From assembly GCA_038501785.1 (NCBI GenBank), contig JBAMJR010000011.1:248001-312000 (forward strand): a stretch of 64,000 nt of DNA, read 5' to 3'. This stretch comes from Myoxocephalus aenaeus (lineage: Eukaryota > Chordata > Actinopteri > Perciformes > Cottidae). Made by a program: the position numbers and the translations under genes. Shown piece by piece: positions 1 to 14,084 of this stretch (position 1 is its first letter; each line of letters opens with the position of its first letter). Under the pieces are notes generated by a model. The model saw only the letters and a program-made list of their open reading frames with translations. It was not told the DNA's origin and searched no databases.

Positions 1-589
1 GAATGAAACACAGTGTTTCGACCAACTATTACTAGAAGGTTTCTTTTAATGTCAAGGCAGCTGAAAATAGAGAAAAACTGGATTTTTCCAAAGCTTTCCA
101 CTGGCATAATACAGCCTGCAATGAATTTGCTTGCAATAGGGACATCTGTATTTACTGTAAAGGGAATGGCTATGTCTTCAGCAAGATGTTTTACTCGAGA
201 GAGGAACAAATAAAATGCACCTGGAGAGTTATGTGATGGAAAAACTAAGTAGCCTACCGCCTCGCCTCTGTCCAGGTGGAATTGATTTTCAGCTGTGGCA
301 GATGAAGGCATTTTGCCCAACTATGCTTTACTTGGAATAAAATGCATGTTTTTCCCAAAAAATGAGAGTGCTTAGATTTGGAGAGAAGACAGTCTTTCGG
401 GATTCCTGCCCTTGTGCTTTTTAAATCACTATCCACTTACTAAACCTAACTTAAGTTTTCTACTGGCAACTGAGCTTCACTGCAATAAACCTGATTGTCT
501 TCATCAAGGGCACCTTGACCATCATTGCTGAGGAAGATGAGAGAGTCTCCATTTCCCCACCCAGCTCACACCGGACAGTGCTGCGGGGG

Positions 590-815
590 GACACAAATAG
601 ACAATAACACAACACTTTTAAGCCATTGATGCCCGTGTTTTATGTTTTATTTATTTTTAAATGTCTTGTTCTAAATTAGAATGTCCTGTTTAAATGTTTT
701 TTATACATGTTTTTACATGTTTTTACCTGGTACTGCTGTACTGACTGAGTCGCCAACTTAATTTCGTTGTGTTTTACAGTGACAATAAACTCCCTTACCT
801 TACCTTACCTTATTT
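590..815 (+). repeat. Non-LTR element 3' tail (LINE or SINE type)
   Basis: 'aatttcgttgtg...cagtgacaataaa' followed by repeated 'ttacc' units is a tail common to many dispersed fish retroposons. Only the 3' part is recognisable, so the family is not assigned. Confidence -1.
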
Positions 816-3528
816 AATGTTTCACCATTATACGGTAAGCCTCGTGGTCAGTTTGGAGTTTTGAACTACTAATTTACACAAACTTGCATCTGAAGCTTAA
901 TCTGACTGAGCTATTAAAGGAGCCATGTGTCACATTTTAAAATGAATGAATCGTAACCACATACATTCTGAAACAGTTGTAGTATTCCCGTGAACAAACA
1001 TGACCATCACTGACTAACTTGGAAGGCCTCAACTCTCCAAGTTGAATTTGAAGGGAAATTTTAATGGATTGCTTATCAGACCAAGAAAGAAGGACACAAA
1101 CTATCTGAGATTATTCTTTATATGATCACAATTTGATCAATGAGATTTAATAAAAATGAATACGTCTTTAAGAGCAACAATTTGTCAATTGTGTTCATGC
1201 CATTCGTGTGTGGGGAGTCAGCTCGCTCAGCAAGAAAAGGACCTTAATATGCATGCTCAATATGGGCCCAAAAATGCAGAAGCTACAAAAATCCTAAAAA
1301 CATCCTTTTCTATATGTGAGCAAATTTTTCTGGAACGATTTGGGTGCCATTTTTAAACATGGTATCCAGTTTACACATCCATGGGGAAAGAGTGCTTTAA
1401 GTGATAGTAAATAGTGGAATAGTTTAAGATCAATACAAAAATTACCCCCAAGTGTGGGAAATGTGGTTTTGATCTTGCAAAATTTTAGAGCTAGCAATAC
1501 TGCTGGTGAGTGGTAGAGGTGAACAGTGGCGTGCACCATGGTCTTGTTTTTTCATTCAATTTATAGCAAGGTATCACTAAGAATCTGATAGGAATTATGG
1601 ATGTTTTACATGCTGTAAATAGTACCTTTATGCTGTCCTCCTGATGCTATGAATTAAACCATGCAGGACTTATTGCATTTTGCACAGCAGCTCTGGGCTG
1701 CAGCAGTACAGCTGCCTTTGTTCAAGCATTATACAACCTTTGAGTCAGCACAGAGCAGTTACTATCTCACAGAGCAGGGGATTGATGACTGCTCTGCATG
1801 TAGTGAGGCTCCTGGCAGAGTTATGGGGTGAGGTCGGAGGTCAGGAGTCTGACCTCCGGCACCGGCTCCTTTAGAGCTTCCACCCTACTGTGTTGGAGAT
1901 CCACTAGTTGGGGCCCCTTGTCACGCTCAGGGTCCATCAAATCATCCAATTTCCCCCCAAAAAAGCAAAGATATGAGCAAAGAAGAACAAATGTGTGTAT
2001 TTTTTCATCTTTCCTACTCAATCAATCATCACATCATCATTACAACTTTAAATTATGTGTTTTTCCTTGATGTCTTTTCATGGTAGAAATGCCTCTGAAG
2101 CATTGCAAGACACTTTAACTAATTTTTGCAGCCTTTGAATGAGGAATTTCATTACATAACAGATTGAAGACTGACATAAAAAGTAAATAATACAATGTTA
2201 AAGACCACCATATCTGAAATGGGCAGCACAGGCTCATATAACAACACATTCTTCATCAGTTCGTGAAGTAGTCACCTCTATTGGTTTTGTGCTGAGCCAC
2301 ATAAATTGTCTGTTTCTTTTGTGTAACTCACAACTTATTTTTCTTAGTTAGTCAGAACAGCATTATGCTACAGCATTATGCTACAAAAGGAAAGTTAGGC
2401 CTAGGCAACAAAACCACTTAGTTAGGTTTAGAAAAACCTTCAGAAATGAGTCACCTCAGAACAACACAGAAGAACCTTTCACTGTGTTTTTCGGACACTA
2501 TTCATCTTAAATTATTATTATAACTTTTAAATGAAACTAGAAACTTGAACTGGCTGTGATGTGCAGTGATTCAATGTTTGCTCTGATGAGGAAATATATG
2601 AATGTAATCTATATTAAGAGAAGGTGTCTGTTCTCCAGTGAAGACAACAGCCAGAATTAACTCTCCAGAATAAAAATGTATTTGCCAGATATGTTACACA
2701 TACGAGGAATTTGTCTTGGCAGGTGGTGCATACATTAGACAAACAACAACAATCAACACAGTAAAAGAAATAGAAACATATTAAATGTATGCAGTAAGTT
2801 TAGGATTTGGGGTCAGGTCAGTTGGATGAGTCCTGTGATCATAGCTTACATCATTTGGCCGCATCCCAAGGAGACGCCACTGCCTCTGACCTCGCTGCCC
2901 TTCTCTTATCAAGGTTTTAACAGCTCTTATCTTCTATAAAACCAATCCAAATGGCAGTACAACTGCGAGGCCCCTCACACACATCTAAGCATATTTGTGT
3001 CCCTTTTTTCCTGAGATTAAACTAATACCCGCTGCATATACACCCTGTACCCATTATTTAGAACATAATCATCATCTTCATCAGCTTTTTCTTCTCCTCA
3101 TGAGCACCAAAGGCAGCCAAATCATTCCATGTAATGGAACAAAGTAAGTAAAGACATGAATCACTTATCTCAGGCAGTAATACTGAAAGAAGATACACGT
3201 TCTTTAAAGTATCACTGCTCCATTTAATCTTTATAGTTTCCACATGTATGTAGATCTACAACTTACAGACACAAATAGTTACCTTGTGGTCATAACCACA
3301 TGGAAACAAACTGTTCCACCACAAGTGTGTATAGATGCTTACTAATGTCAAGCATGTCAATACACCCAATTTCTTTTCACCAACCCGGCACAGTAAGGTC
3401 CTGCATCTTCCCAACATCACCACCACTGCCCAGACTCTGCTACAGATCCTCTTACACTTCTGGGGAATGTGTATCCAAATTGTTCCCAGTGACAAATGCA
3501 TGACAGAGCGCTTAAAGTTCAGCCAGCC

Positions 3529-3610
3529 TGAGTCAGAGGAAAGACAAGGAGGAGGGAGGGAAGTGAGGAGGGGTATAAAGCCCAGAGTCAGCCTACGCTG
3601 GTTCAGACCA
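3529..3610 (+). promoter_or_regulatory. Orphan TATA-type promoter candidate
   Basis: TGAGTCA (AP-1 type) at 3529-3535, then a purine-rich stretch, then TATAAAG at 3574-3580, with an expected start near 3605. Downstream is a long pyrimidine tract ending in a strong acceptor 'ttttacag' at 3803. The first ATG after it opens only 28 codons to a TGA. No coding gene was recognised, so this is either a noncoding transcript, a 5' exon of an unseen gene, or chance. Confidence -1.
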
Positions 3611-6070
3611 GTTCCTCACCCCCTTCCCCTTCTTGTCTCTTGCTTCGAGTTTACTCTACTCATCTCATTGCCTGTCTGGTTTCTTTTCTTCTCCTATTTT
3701 GGTCTAATTTCATTTTCTCCCTCACTCTTTCCTCATCTTTTTCTTTTCTTTTCCTCTTTCCCTCTATTCTCTTCTTTACTTTTCTCGTATTTCCCTTTTA
3801 CAGATGTTTGGCTGCTTACTTTCGTCACTACTCCATGATTATGCTCTGCAACAAAATAGAATAATTCATGAAAATGGTTTGAATGTGTGAAATTCTGATT
3901 TTTTTCATTATTATTTTGTAAACACCGCTAGCAACACATTTTCATACCAATCCATCAAATAATGCAGTTTGGTCAGTGGTATTAGGCTTCAACATATATT
4001 AGGCTTCACCATATACACGTCTCAGTATAGCAGCATGTCAATAAACTCGTCACATGTATTGTTTCTTTTTAAGATAGTCAAGTTTAGGTGACAAAAAGTT
4101 AAGTTTAGAAAAAGAACGTGTTTGACTTTAAGTTGACTGACTTTCAAGTCACAGGAAGTTTAGTTGTGGAGGTTTTAAGGTTGCCTAACAACACTAACAA
4201 CTCCACTGACTAACGACTGAAGTGATGTGAAATGTTTAGTGTTTAATGTTTTAGTTTTGCACAGGAAACTGAACAAAAGTCCTGTTTTGTTTGACCCACG
4301 TCATTATTAGACAGTCAGAGCAACTGAGTATAAAGAGCAAGATAGTCCAACCAGAGTGGGTCGGATGGGAGATGGATGAGTAAACACAGGACTTACATCT
4401 GGGAGACCGCTGTTTGTGTCCAGTGTGAAACTAAAAGTAAACCTTGACATTTTGTCACACGAGTCACTAGTCACAAGAGTCGTTATTCGGGGTGATTGTT
4501 GCCTGAACCTAACTTCCTGTTGAGATGGAAGTTCATGTTGAAAAGACATTATGCATGTAACAAGTAGAAACTGCCACGCCGTTCCTGCCACGTGTAAAAC
4601 TAACCTAGAGGGGTACCTTGAGTGTCCGAGTTGGAAGTTTATGGTGACTGACCAACAACAGTAATTGATGAGTCGGGAGTGAGAATGTGTTGGCAAAGTA
4701 CTCGACATCGTAGATGTACCCTGAGGAAAAACATTTTTGCGTAGAGGCCAAACAGACAGGAAATAGTAATGTCTGCATGTTGCTCTTCTAAAGATGGTTT
4801 GGTATTTCTCAGAAAAACTGAGGACACTCACTTTTCCTTTGTTGAGCCAGAGGAGGCCGGGGATGTAAACAGTGTTTCCTCCTCCAGGCTACCGGCCAGA
4901 TGGATTAGAGACTGTCAGCGGTGATATCTGGCACAAAGCAAGAGCTCAGCCAGCTGAGATGAGACACTGATGGAAGGTTCTTGAACCAAATATGTACTGT
5001 TGTATCTTCTGTTTTCAGTACAACGTGTTCAAGTACCAAAATGTCCTCTTAAAGTCCTCTTAATTTTCTGAAAGTATGTCTACAAGTGGCCCCATTGGGA
5101 CTTTGAGAGATGCAGTGCACACAACAGGTACTGAAAATGAATAGAAAAACTTGTAGATCACCAATTTAAAAGACAGACAACATTTAGGGAGACATTTTGA
5201 ATCCTATTTTGCTCCGTAAAGAAGTTAAAGCAGACGTTGAAATGGACTCACACCACCTTCTCGCGACACATTCTTGCCCAGTTATCTTTGACTCTTCTTA
5301 TATACTTAAAAACTCTCGTAAAAATGTATTCATTCCAAAAGCTGTTTATGAAAATGGCCTAAAGGATCCTGTGCCAAAGTCCCGTGCACAAACAAGCTGC
5401 TCTGGTGACAGAGAGACACTTGATAGCTTGACTCTCTAATTAAGGCTTGTTTACAACTGTGTGAGGCAGATTTGCTGAGCATGTAGACCAGCAAGGCTTC
5501 CTGTTATACAAGTCACAGTTAATCGTTCTATATCTAAATGATTGTCCTTTTATCACAAGCATCATTCCTTTTTGGCAGTTGGGATCCAGTCAGACACTCT
5601 TTGTCCTCATAAAAATTCAGTAACTATGAATAAGTTAATATTTCTCCTCTCAAAAGTTTCAAAAGTTTTCCAAATGGCTGAATCCGAGGTGTCTGCTTCT
5701 TCACTCAAAAAGTACATTTTCCATGTTTGGGTGCTGGAGGTTTCAAGTGTCCATCACGCACCAGTGTAAATTGCATATTGGACCATCATTGTCCTCCAAA
5801 CTAGCTGTGACGTCACAACCAACAGCCTTCTAGTGTCAAACTCCACATACATCATTCTGCACAGTGAAGGCCAAACATCCAAGTGGAGCAACATCAACAC
5901 CTTTTTACAAATATGTGTATGCCATTGCTTTCATTTTTTTATTTGTCTGGGTTAAAACATCAACTAAATAAGTGGTTGAAATTTTAATATGAAGACATAG
6001 GAGACATTACCTGCTGAGAGCCTGAGATATTTTTATGAATATAACACACATATAAATACTTATTCAGGAG

Positions 6071-6232
6071 AAGGCATTAAAGCTTGGGTTGGTAATCTTA
6101 AGAAATGTATAAGAGTTTGCTAAACATGTTTGAAGACCTATTTGCATTTCATTTATTGATTGCTGTTGGGATGTAATGAGAATTTCAACAAATATAACTT
6201 AACGTTTTTTTTAAACCAACCCTATGCCTAGA
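6071..6232. repeat. Possible small MITE
   Basis: 'GGGTTGGT' near 6085 is mirrored by 'ACCAACCC' near 6216, enclosing an AT-rich core, a pattern seen in small fish inverted-repeat elements. No clear target duplication was found; weak call. Confidence -1.
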
Positions 6233-7042
6233 TTTATAAAAACATCTGTTCATATGGACTTGTTCAAGATAAGGGGCTTCCATATATATTGTGAAAATCC
6301 TATATATTGGACTTTCTTGTAAGAATTGTAATGTCCTGTAATAGCAAGAATCTCTGGATCACCACAAATTGTCTTGGGTCCAAGGTGATCTCATATCACT
6401 CAACCCTCTTGTTTTGCAGGTAATAGACATAAACTTAAAAAGTTGCAAACCTTGTTTGGTAAAAATGCTAACAACAAAAGTAGAAAATATCTCTTGCTTT
6501 GCATTTCTAAATCTTTTCCATAACATACACTGCTCAGCCACATAAATCCCTGTCAGTGTTACATGTTACTGGTAAATACTTTTGTCCCATTCAGCACACA
6601 GCTGTCATCACTGGTTACACTGGTAGAAATTAAAGCAGCATTGCTCCGCCAGCACTCTGCAGCAACATGTTTACTAGACAAACACTGATCTTCTTTGCCA
6701 CTGCCATCTGTGGTTTTTAAATTGTTTGACTAAGATAGGTGTAAAATATATTTTTGTCCATTGTGGCACACCCCAGGTATCGCCTATAATGACACACTGG
6801 GTGTTTTAAGGTGAGTCACCGGCAGCTGTCTGTCTGAGACCACAACAACCGAGAGACATTCAAGTGACACATCATCAAGCTCTTCCGGTCTAAATACATA
6901 AACATCATTAACCGTCTCATCACACCTGTCAATTTAGATTCTCCACCCAGAAGCAGACTGGGGAGAACTGATCACTATACTTACATTTAAATGACACTTT
7001 CTAAAAGTAACCACGAAGTGTAAAAATAAACAAAAATAACCT

Positions 7043-7845
7043 CCATCCATTATTTATCCATTATCTTCCACTTATCGGGGGCAGCAGGCTTACGAGGTAT
7101 TTTCAGACGTCCCTCTCCCCAGAAACTTTTTCCAGCTCTTCATGAGGAACCCTGAGTCGTTGCAGACCAACAAGATATATAATCCCTCCAGTGTGTTCTG
7201 GGCCTACCTCTGGGCCTCTTACCATTTGGACGTGCCTAGAAAACCTCTAAAGGTAGGCGTCCAGTAGGCCTCCCGATCAGATGCCCGAACCACCTCATCA
7301 AGGCGAAGGAGCAGCGACTTTACTCCGAGTTCAATCCGGATGATACGATGGAAGACCATTTTGGCCGCTATTATCTATGACCTCATTCTTTCAGTGACTA
7401 CCCAAAGCTCATGACCATAGATGAGGGTCGGAACATACTGTAGATGGACTGGTAAATCAAGTTTTTTCTGCAACCTCTTCAACACAACGGTCCATTGCCC
7501 TCATCACTGCTGATGCCACACCGGACCGCCAGTCGATCTCACACTCTGTTTTACCTCCACTTGACCACAAAATACTCTCTCTCTTGGGGCAGTGACTCAC
7601 TCCCACACCAGCAGGCGCACTTTTTTTCCCAGCATAGAACCATAGTGTCAGACTTGGAGGTACTGACTCTATCCCGACCGCTTCACACTCGGCTGCAAAC
7701 CGGCCTAGTGCGTGCTGAAGGTCAGTCTGATGAACCACATCATCTGCAAAGAGCAGGGATGCAATTCTGAGATCCCCAAACCCATAAAGTGCTCTTTCCA
7801 CCGCTGAACAATATCTCCAGCTTGTGTCTGCAGTTCTCCTTCCCT
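7043..7845 (-). mobile_element. LINE (non-LTR retrotransposon) 3' fragment with RT remnant
   Basis: On the minus strand, 'SLLFADDVV' is the reverse-transcriptase catalytic motif (xADD), followed by 'DLQHALGRFAAECEAVGI' and, in broken frames, text like the 'EIDWRSGVASAVMRAMDR' region of fish LINEs. The 3' end reads into 'ccatccattat' near 7043. Stops and frameshifts show it is dead. The exact clade is not assigned. Confidence -1.
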
Positions 7846-8040
7846 GCAAACAAAATAACATGTAATTAAACAATCCCTTGTAATGAAAAGCTCTCAGCAG
7901 ATCACTGTGTGTAAATGGCCTTAAATGATAACAAAGTTAAACATTGTCTGGTTGGCTGTCAAAATATCTGAAATCATTTTCTGAGGAAGAAGACCAGGTG
8001 GGTCAAGGAGGATACAATAAAAATTTACATAATGTTACTA

Positions 8041-8338
8041 GGTAACACTTTATAACAACTGCACGCTATATAGTATGAGTAAACACTTAATTCATCATTT
8101 ATAAAGCATTGTTCCAACATTAACACTCATTAGTATGCAATTCATACACAGTTATAAATGTTTTATTCTAGATTAATAACCTTGACTATTATGCATTTCA
8201 TGATTGGGTTTTCATACTTTATAAATGAAGGATTCCCCATTTGTAAATTAAGTAATATATATTACAAACCAATTATTAAGGACTTATAGATGATTTGAGT
8301 TAATGACTTATAGTGTGCAGTTATTATAAAGTGTTAAC
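8041..8338. mobile_element. MITE with imperfect terminal inverted repeats
   Basis: The left end 'GTAACACTTTATAACAACTG' is mirrored at the right end by 'CAGTTATTATAAAGTGTTAAC' (one arm read on the other strand), with arms of about 30 bp around an AT-rich 240-bp core and no coding capacity. The superfamily is not assigned. Confidence -1.
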
Positions 8339-8470
8339 TGTTACGGTGTACTGTAGCTTGTCAAAAAAACAGCACAGTCATGTTTACCCATATTACTCAT
8401 TATCGGAGAGGAGGAGGATCAAATTGCCTTTAACTAATGTTTTTAACTAATGTAAAGCATTATTTAGTAA

Positions 8471-8583
8471 AAAAAGTAAGTGTCCGGGTTTTTGCTCAAG
8501 GACACTGACAGAGTGAAGAATTGTACTTGGGACCTTAGAATCGCATGGCCCTCTGCCATGCCAGTACTAAGCCCCCCACGGCG
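8471..8583. repeat. Dispersed fish repeat fragment
   Basis: Contains 'tttgctcaaggacact' and 'gggacctt', landmarks of a repeat widespread in teleosts and also seen, diverged, near 15.1 kb and 42.5 kb. Truncated; orientation uncertain. Confidence -1.
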
Positions 8584-11500
8584 GATGATTAAATTACTGT
8601 GACACATATGCTGTCAAATGGATCACCCTGGGTGACAGCCATGTAAATAATCTGCAGCAGTACACAGAGTAGAAGTCATCAAAACACCCTTAAGTATCAC
8701 TATCACTGCAACAGAACAGATAGTACCGGATCAGGGAGAACAAATACTGTATATACATTATATACTGTATAATTATGTTGTATAATGTACTACAAGTTTT
8801 ACTTGCTCCAGACATGGAACAGGCTGCTGTAAAACAGGCAGCAAGGCAAACTCACAGTCATGCTTGTACCTGCAGTGGCCCTCAGAGACACTTTACCTGT
8901 CAGCTATTCATTCTTAGAAAGCGCTGTAAATAAACAGAACATACTGACAGCTTCCCTGCGGACATTGTGTTGGGGAATGCCAATCTTTAAAGTTCATTTT
9001 ATGCAGGTTATCAAAAATGTCAATCAATCTAACTGCTTGCTGATTAAACTTTACCTCACGAAGTCATAAATCAACTTTAAACTAGTTTTGGGATTTCCTT
9101 TCTCCCTATGTTCTGCCTCTAACATAACCTTATAAAGAGATTCATCCCTTTCACAGCAGCTTTGCTCAAAGGCACAGTTGTTAAAGAAGAACAGCGGAGA
9201 ATGCAGCTCTTTCTTAACCCAAAGTAGCTTCCAAAGCCACCAAAGCCTGCAACCTTACAATCATAAACCATATTTTCATCACATGACTTCTAGTTTAAAC
9301 TATCCGCTCTCTAGTCAAATGAATAAATTAGACGGCTCACGTTTCACTTACACTTAGATGTAATGAGTCCCTCTGGCCGACTGCTCTCTGTACATGGCAC
9401 TGTGAACATGATCAGAGGCTGTCTGTACATCATGTCCTGTCCAACCTGGACCTGTCAAAACCCAAATGTCACAAAGTTTTGCGGAAAAATTAATCGGAGA
9501 AGAATAGAAAGACAAAAATAGACCTATTAAACAAAAATAATGCAAAAGACCAAGGACAATTTGCCATCTGTGATCATACAGGAGACAGGAAAACACTTAT
9601 TTACTGTTGCGTATCACATCCCAATTTTCCATTTTCATGTTCCAATGTAATTTTGTCTGCCATAGTCATGCATACCTGTTAAATTGTTTTAATTTTCCTT
9701 GAAGCAATGCCATAGGCCCAAAGCCCCACAAAGAAAATCTTATTTGGAACCCAATAACACATATCCAACAATTCTTAGAAAAATTAGAGGTGCACTGAAC
9801 AGACTACTGGGAGAGCAACATTTCAGAGCCGAACATGGCAGTTAGGACTACATTGCTCTGATTTAGTCTGAACCTGTGAAGAGATGATGCATTTAGATGT
9901 TTTTCCACTGACCTCTGACATTTAAAACGTTGTACCGGTTGGCCTGATGGGACAGCTACAGTCAACACTTAAAACTTAAGCCCATTTACTTCAATTCATC
10001 AAGACTTTTCTCCATTTTTGATTATTTGTTCACAGTGGAGGCATGAGAGAAAAAGCTAGTTTTCTTCAATAATTTAAGGTAACATAGGATGAGTAATTTA
10101 AAATGTTAATTCTTTAATTACCAACTAAATTCATTCATTCATTCAAGGGGAAAGGCAACATTGACTATTTTTCTGCTTTTCATTAGATACCGATTATAAA
10201 GCTTAAATATTAATTTCATCCTCCATCTAAATATATAAAATGAAAAGCACAACGTTTTCAGATTTTCATGCTAAATCAATGTCTGACTTTCACACTAACC
10301 ACAAAAGCAAACAGCATGCAATGTGTTTTCCAGTTGTTGTTTTTCCTTGCCCTCTCTTCAACTCGAACCCGTTCCACCCAGATCACTGCAGCGCTTTCAT
10401 TTCAACCCTCAGTGCTCTTTGGGGAAGGTTTGCCAGCAGAGATAGAGAGAGGAGTTCAAGCTATGCGTGTCACCCAGTGTGATAAGGGGGGTGGTGGTGG
10501 GATGTTCCTGTAACAGACTGCTGTGTCACACGGCTACATAGTCAGCATAGCTCCCTGTTTAGACGGCGCATGTCCCGCCTCCCAGCTGCAGCTCTCTGCT
10601 CCACTGATATCAGCTGGAGCTGCTGAGTCAGAGTCTGAACTTCCTAAACTCACAGTCACAGATTATGATGAGGAAGAGCTGCTGTAAAGGTGTTAACAAT
10701 CAAGAAATCATTACAGCTCTACATTAATAATGAGATATACGATCATTGTAAACAAAACAACACTACCACAGCCGAGAGGACAGTAAGCTTCTGCACCTGC
10801 TGCTTCTATTTTAAAATCAGAAACCCCATAAGCAAAATGATGTGGTATATATGGCCTGATATGATTGTTTAACATTGTCTATCTTACATCATTAGTCCAT
10901 TTGCTTAAAAGCTGCCTACACTATTATGCTTGCTTGGAAATTAAAAATAAACCATGTCAACCCTTTTTAATATGCATGTCTAACTACCAGACTAACAAAA
11001 ACAAAGATGTATTTATTATCCATAAAAGTCACACCACCCAAGGCCTGGCTACCACCCCGATTTTTAAAAAGTACATTACACATATGTATAAATACATTTC
11101 ACCAGTTTCTGGATACAGGACAGTTAAATCATGTGTTCTGTTTTGCACAGTTACTGTGTTTTGGTTTTTGTAGGGAAACATCCACCATCCACAAATAACC
11201 TATAGATAGTGTTTACTGTCGAACCGTCAACAGTTCAATCCCTTTTAATGACACCCAGTCATGACCTCAAGGCCGCAGGAAGTTGTATTTTTGATTTGGG
11301 TGTTGCAGTCTGATAAACAGGAAGCTCCAACTGATGTGTCAGGCTTCTCAAACATTGCATGTTTCTGTTTGGGAACATTAAAGGTTGACTCCATCTGCAT
11401 TCTTTTCTGGGTATTTCCAATGGAAATGCCCACGCAAGCGTAAACAGAAAGCAGTGACGAAGGTTACAGTGCCGATGCACAAGCTAAGAACGTGGCGCAC

Positions 11501-12614
11501 ATCGCTTAGCTTTCGTGCCAGTATTCCTGTCTGCTTCTCCCAACTGGGAGCAATTTTGACTGTATATGTAATACACTGACTGTGTATTTGAAGCGTATAC
11601 CACCACAGCCGGGCAAATTCATCATGTAGAACTCTGGGTTAGGGGGTTACATGGGGCGCCTTTTTTTAGAAGGGCTTGGAAAAATAGCCATTTAAACGCT
11701 AAAATACCCGTACTTTGACAAGCATTATTTTATTTTGTATTTAAATACATAAGGAACACTCCTGAGAAACCACAGAATCATATAAAAACCTACAAATAAA
11801 TACATAAATATATAATGAATCCACCCTTTAAGTATGAGAGATGTTCTTGCTTGTTTTTGATCTCCTAGTATAACCCTCCATCCAAAAGGCAGATCAACAG
11901 CACCCAGTCTTCCTACATGCTCTGGAAATAAAAGCTATTTTGCTGTCACAGCAAAAGCTTGGCATGGCCACAAGGTCATAATAGATAGCTGTTCCTTGTT
12001 GTGGGCTGCTATTACGCCTGATAAGTCGCAGGCTGCTAGACAAAATAGCCCTGATAAAGCCGTGCTGAATGACAGACAAACTGAACTCAAAGAACCTGCT
12101 GAGAGTTAAAACAATAAATATGATTTAATGTGTTATTGATAATTAAATATAAGTTATCTAGATCTCATTAAGCATGCATGAAAGTTTTCCTCAATGAAAT
12201 CTACTGTGGTGGTATAAACATGGAGATGATTTGATATTTTAACACATGAAGACCTGAGAGATGTGATCTCTTGCAGGATTCCTAAAGGACCCATTGGACC
12301 TGGAGCTGAATCACAATCTGAGGCTGCTTTGATGAACACCAGAGGTGGAGGGGAAGCATGTCTAAAACACACTGACGTGACAGCAGAGAGGAGCCCAGAA
12401 AAGTCCTGTTTTAATGTCAAATAGCAACAATGTGATCAATTAACAGAGTTCATGGGGAAATGAGACAGACTGAAGTGAATAACAACCAAATTCTGCTGAC
12501 TGTGCTGAAAACATGTACGAGAAGTAAGTCTTCCTGAGTGAACTTTAAGTCAGCTCCATTTCCTTTCCCTCACAGTATACGATGCCAAACGAACCCTCTC
12601 TCAAACAAGTCAAG

Positions 12615-12616
<2 letters not shown>

Positions 12617-12687
<71 letters not shown>
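12617..12687. repeat. (AC)n microsatellite
   Basis: About 35 uninterrupted AC units. It accounts for the Cys/Val repeat peptides seen in frames across it. Confidence -1.
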
Positions 12688-12689
<2 letters not shown>

Positions 12690-13483
12690 GCAAGTTTTCT
12701 TTTCCAAGGAATAGCAATCACCACCATCAATTACAAAGTAATATTCAGATAAAAACATTCAGTTATGAAAAGCTACTGAGTGATGCCACTGACTGTGTGT
12801 AAGGACATGTGTAGGAGTTTGGGATATCAGGCCACGGGTTCTCCCTGTGGAGGAAAGAGAGTGAAGGGTGGCCACAGGTGGACCCTGCTGTCAGCTGGCG
12901 AGTCAGCATCAAGCTTCAAACACAAGACTAGAGCTCCCACTAGTGGATAAGATGAGTAGAAACAATAGCAACATATATACTGTACATTGCCTGCTCAGTA
13001 GTACAGCCCTCATCCCCGCTTATCTAGCTTACAATAGTTACTGGTTGTATCAGAAACTTGTTCACGCCATTCTCTGATCTAATTTAACTTTAAGACATTA
13101 ACATTATGTTTGCTCTTAAAGTACATGCCCGTCTTCTTTCGGCATGTTGAAACCATCCCCTGCATGTCTCTGCTGTGATGTCCTCATCCAATGTCCACCA
13201 ACACAGTCAGCCTACCTTCACATTAGCCCTCTATGAGAAAGTCATCCTGCTCCATATTAGGCTACTTATAAACTGTTGTAATTTAAACTGTTAAAGTGTC
13301 ACTTCCTGTCGGAAAATGTGTCAGAGGAATGAAAGGGCCTGTGTTGGCATGTAAGTTAAAATTGTATAACATGTCATCCCTTGCAGTAACATGTAAGGAT
13401 GAACGTGTTACTAATTCCTTTGTGAAACCTTCTATTAGGTAAAATAGACACAAAGCAACCATCCATAGAAAGGGGCGGTCCTA

Positions 13484-13535
13484 ACTTCTTCTTCTTTATG
13501 GTGTATTGGCGGTTGGCAAACAACTGTTTGGTTTC
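13484..13535. repeat. Dispersed repeat fragment
   Basis: 'cttcttcttctttatggtg' followed by 'ttggcggttggcaaacaac' is a recurring fish repeat end. Only about 50 bp remain, about 450 bp before the gene 1 ISRE. Confidence -1.
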
Positions 13536-13981
13536 CTAACTTCTGAGGAAACTGCACAATAAACGCTCCACAAAATCTAGAATTGTTGCATGTTTTTTGT
13601 ATTTGAATTCAATAGGCTACTCAACAAATATTCATAGCACTTTGTCTACTGTTGTCTCTCCTACAAACAGGTCCAGCTGTATTTGTTGAGAGTTGTCGTG
13701 AAATGACAACGTAGTGTCGTAAATCATGTCATTCAGCAATTAAGGTAATCAATTAGTATTTTAATCATCATATTTCCTAAAATGATACTCACAAGGGCCC
13801 CAAACGCATGTGAGGTGTTGATGTGTGTTGTTTGGAGAGAGCAACCAGCTTTGCCTGATGTGAGAGAGCATTGTCCCTGAGCTCGGTGGGCGGATTCAGA
13901 GGTCTGAAGCAGACAACAACGCGCTGAGCAGTGCTACTTGTGTCGCGCACCATCTTGCCTCTGTCTGACACCCAGAGTTAC

Positions 13982-13998
13982 GTTTCACTTTCTTTTCC
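13982..13998 (+). promoter_or_regulatory. ISRE (interferon-stimulated response element) of gene 1
   Basis: The strand reads GTTTCACTTTCTTTTCC: TTTC-NN-TTTC with a further NN-TTCC, the inverse of the GAAANNGAAA core bound by ISGF3 and IRF factors. It lies 87 nt before the ATG of gene 1, the position expected in an interferon-stimulated gene. The motif match is direct; its function is inferred. Confidence -1.
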
Positions 13999-14084
13999 CC
14001 AGAAAGGGAGTCGCCTCTGCTTCATGGTCCCGACGTCTGTCCTCGAGCCGCTGTTGGTCGCCACGTCTACATGCAGCGGTGATT

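Larger units (their letters stand above)
1..13981. other. Intergenic region with no recognised gene
   Basis: No exon with family similarity or phase-consistent splice pairs was recognised. Open frames here are short and low in coding character. The region holds several repeats, listed separately, and one TATA-type promoter candidate. A distant or noncoding gene cannot be excluded. Confidence -1.

Noticed and set aside
3335..3838. 167-codon plus-strand open frame
   Set aside because: It runs through the pyrimidine tract and TATA region; its Leu/Phe/Ser-rich end is a translation of the tract, with no domain or splice support.
4307..4831. 174-codon minus-strand open frame
   Set aside because: No recognisable domain, no supporting splice structure, composition like surrounding noncoding DNA.
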